DNA from: Chlorokybus atmophyticus
Taxonomy: Eukaryota > Streptophyta > Chlorokybophyceae > Chlorokybales > Chlorokybaceae
Reading direction: 5' to 3'
DNA length: 64,000 bases
NCBI GenBank assembly: GCA_009103225.1
Contig: RHPI01003330.1
Span: forward strand, 277,133 to 341,132
Shown here: positions 63,942 through 64,000 of the stretch, one piece after another
Position numbering within the stretch: the stretch's first letter is position 1
How the letters are laid out: each line of letters starts with the position of its first letter
Made by a program: the position numbers and the translations under genes
The notes under the pieces: model-generated
Told to the model about the DNA's origin: nothing
Seen by the model: only the letters and a program-made list of their open reading frames with translations
Databases searched by the model: none

Positions 63942-64000
63942 CTGACAGATCATGTCGATATCAGCTAGAAGCCCTGAATGTATGCATATACCCTCCCCCC

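Overview
The window is nuclear DNA of a eukaryote, most likely a green alga. Genes are split by short GT-AG introns, mostly 65-200 bp. A GPI-anchored phytocyanin is a Viridiplantae-type protein. CDC48, the U5-40K WD40 protein, a BTR1-like KH protein, a bacterial-type (organellar) isoleucyl-tRNA synthetase and RPN1 all look plant-like, and AAACCCTAA (telo-box) motifs sit near several gene starts. The piece is scaffolded: there are N gaps at 19706-19831, 35995, 37889-38092 and 56534, and some sequence beside gaps looks artefactual. I reconstructed exons by hand from splice signals, reading-frame phase and remembered family sequences; no alignment was run.

Layout. 50-924 (+): 3' part of a phytocyanin gene. 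3087-6603 (-): complete CDC48/p97, 6 exons, 805 aa. 6604-12836: long gene-poor stretch. 12837-18691 (-): isoleucyl-tRNA synthetase, 17 exons, about 1260 aa, with a transit-peptide-like N-terminus and an extra N-terminal region. 19371-21727 (+): nucleotide-sugar transporter of the SLC35D type, 344 aa. 21885-35994: three copies of an exactly 4851-bp unit, the last one truncated, each carrying the 3' two thirds of a NADPH oxidase gene. 35996-38726 (-): the 5' part of that gene, encoding a secreted DD3-3-like ectodomain. 39702-40357 (+): small basic protein of unknown function. 41308-43188 (-): ZC3H11-like CCCH zinc-finger protein. 44363-46747 (+): U5 snRNP 40-kDa WD40 protein. 47802-49557 (-): three-KH RNA-binding protein. 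51225-52503 (+): short-chain dehydrogenase lacking the catalytic tyrosine. 53389-55773 (-) with unresolved upstream exons: ILK/Raf-like pseudokinase without the HRD aspartate. 57100-60729: AT-rich gene-poor stretch. 60730-63941 (-): 3' part of RPN1, the 26S proteasome base subunit.

The most interesting locus is the DD3-3/NADPH-oxidase gene. Phase-compatible exons join an extracellular DD3-3 domain, a single transmembrane helix and a basic juxtamembrane tail directly to a complete NOX core. The layout resembles animal DUOX (ectodomain - TM - NOX), but the ectodomain family differs. The locus is also where the assembly is weakest: triplication, a one-base gap and a missing exon.

Functionally the genes are mostly unlinked housekeeping: protein quality control (CDC48, RPN1), RNA processing (U5-40K, KH protein, CCCH protein), organellar translation (IleRS) and Golgi/ER sugar transport. 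Several pairs are divergent and share short promoter regions: IleRS/transporter, DD3-3-NOX/39.7-kb gene, ZC3H11/U5-40K and KH/SDR.
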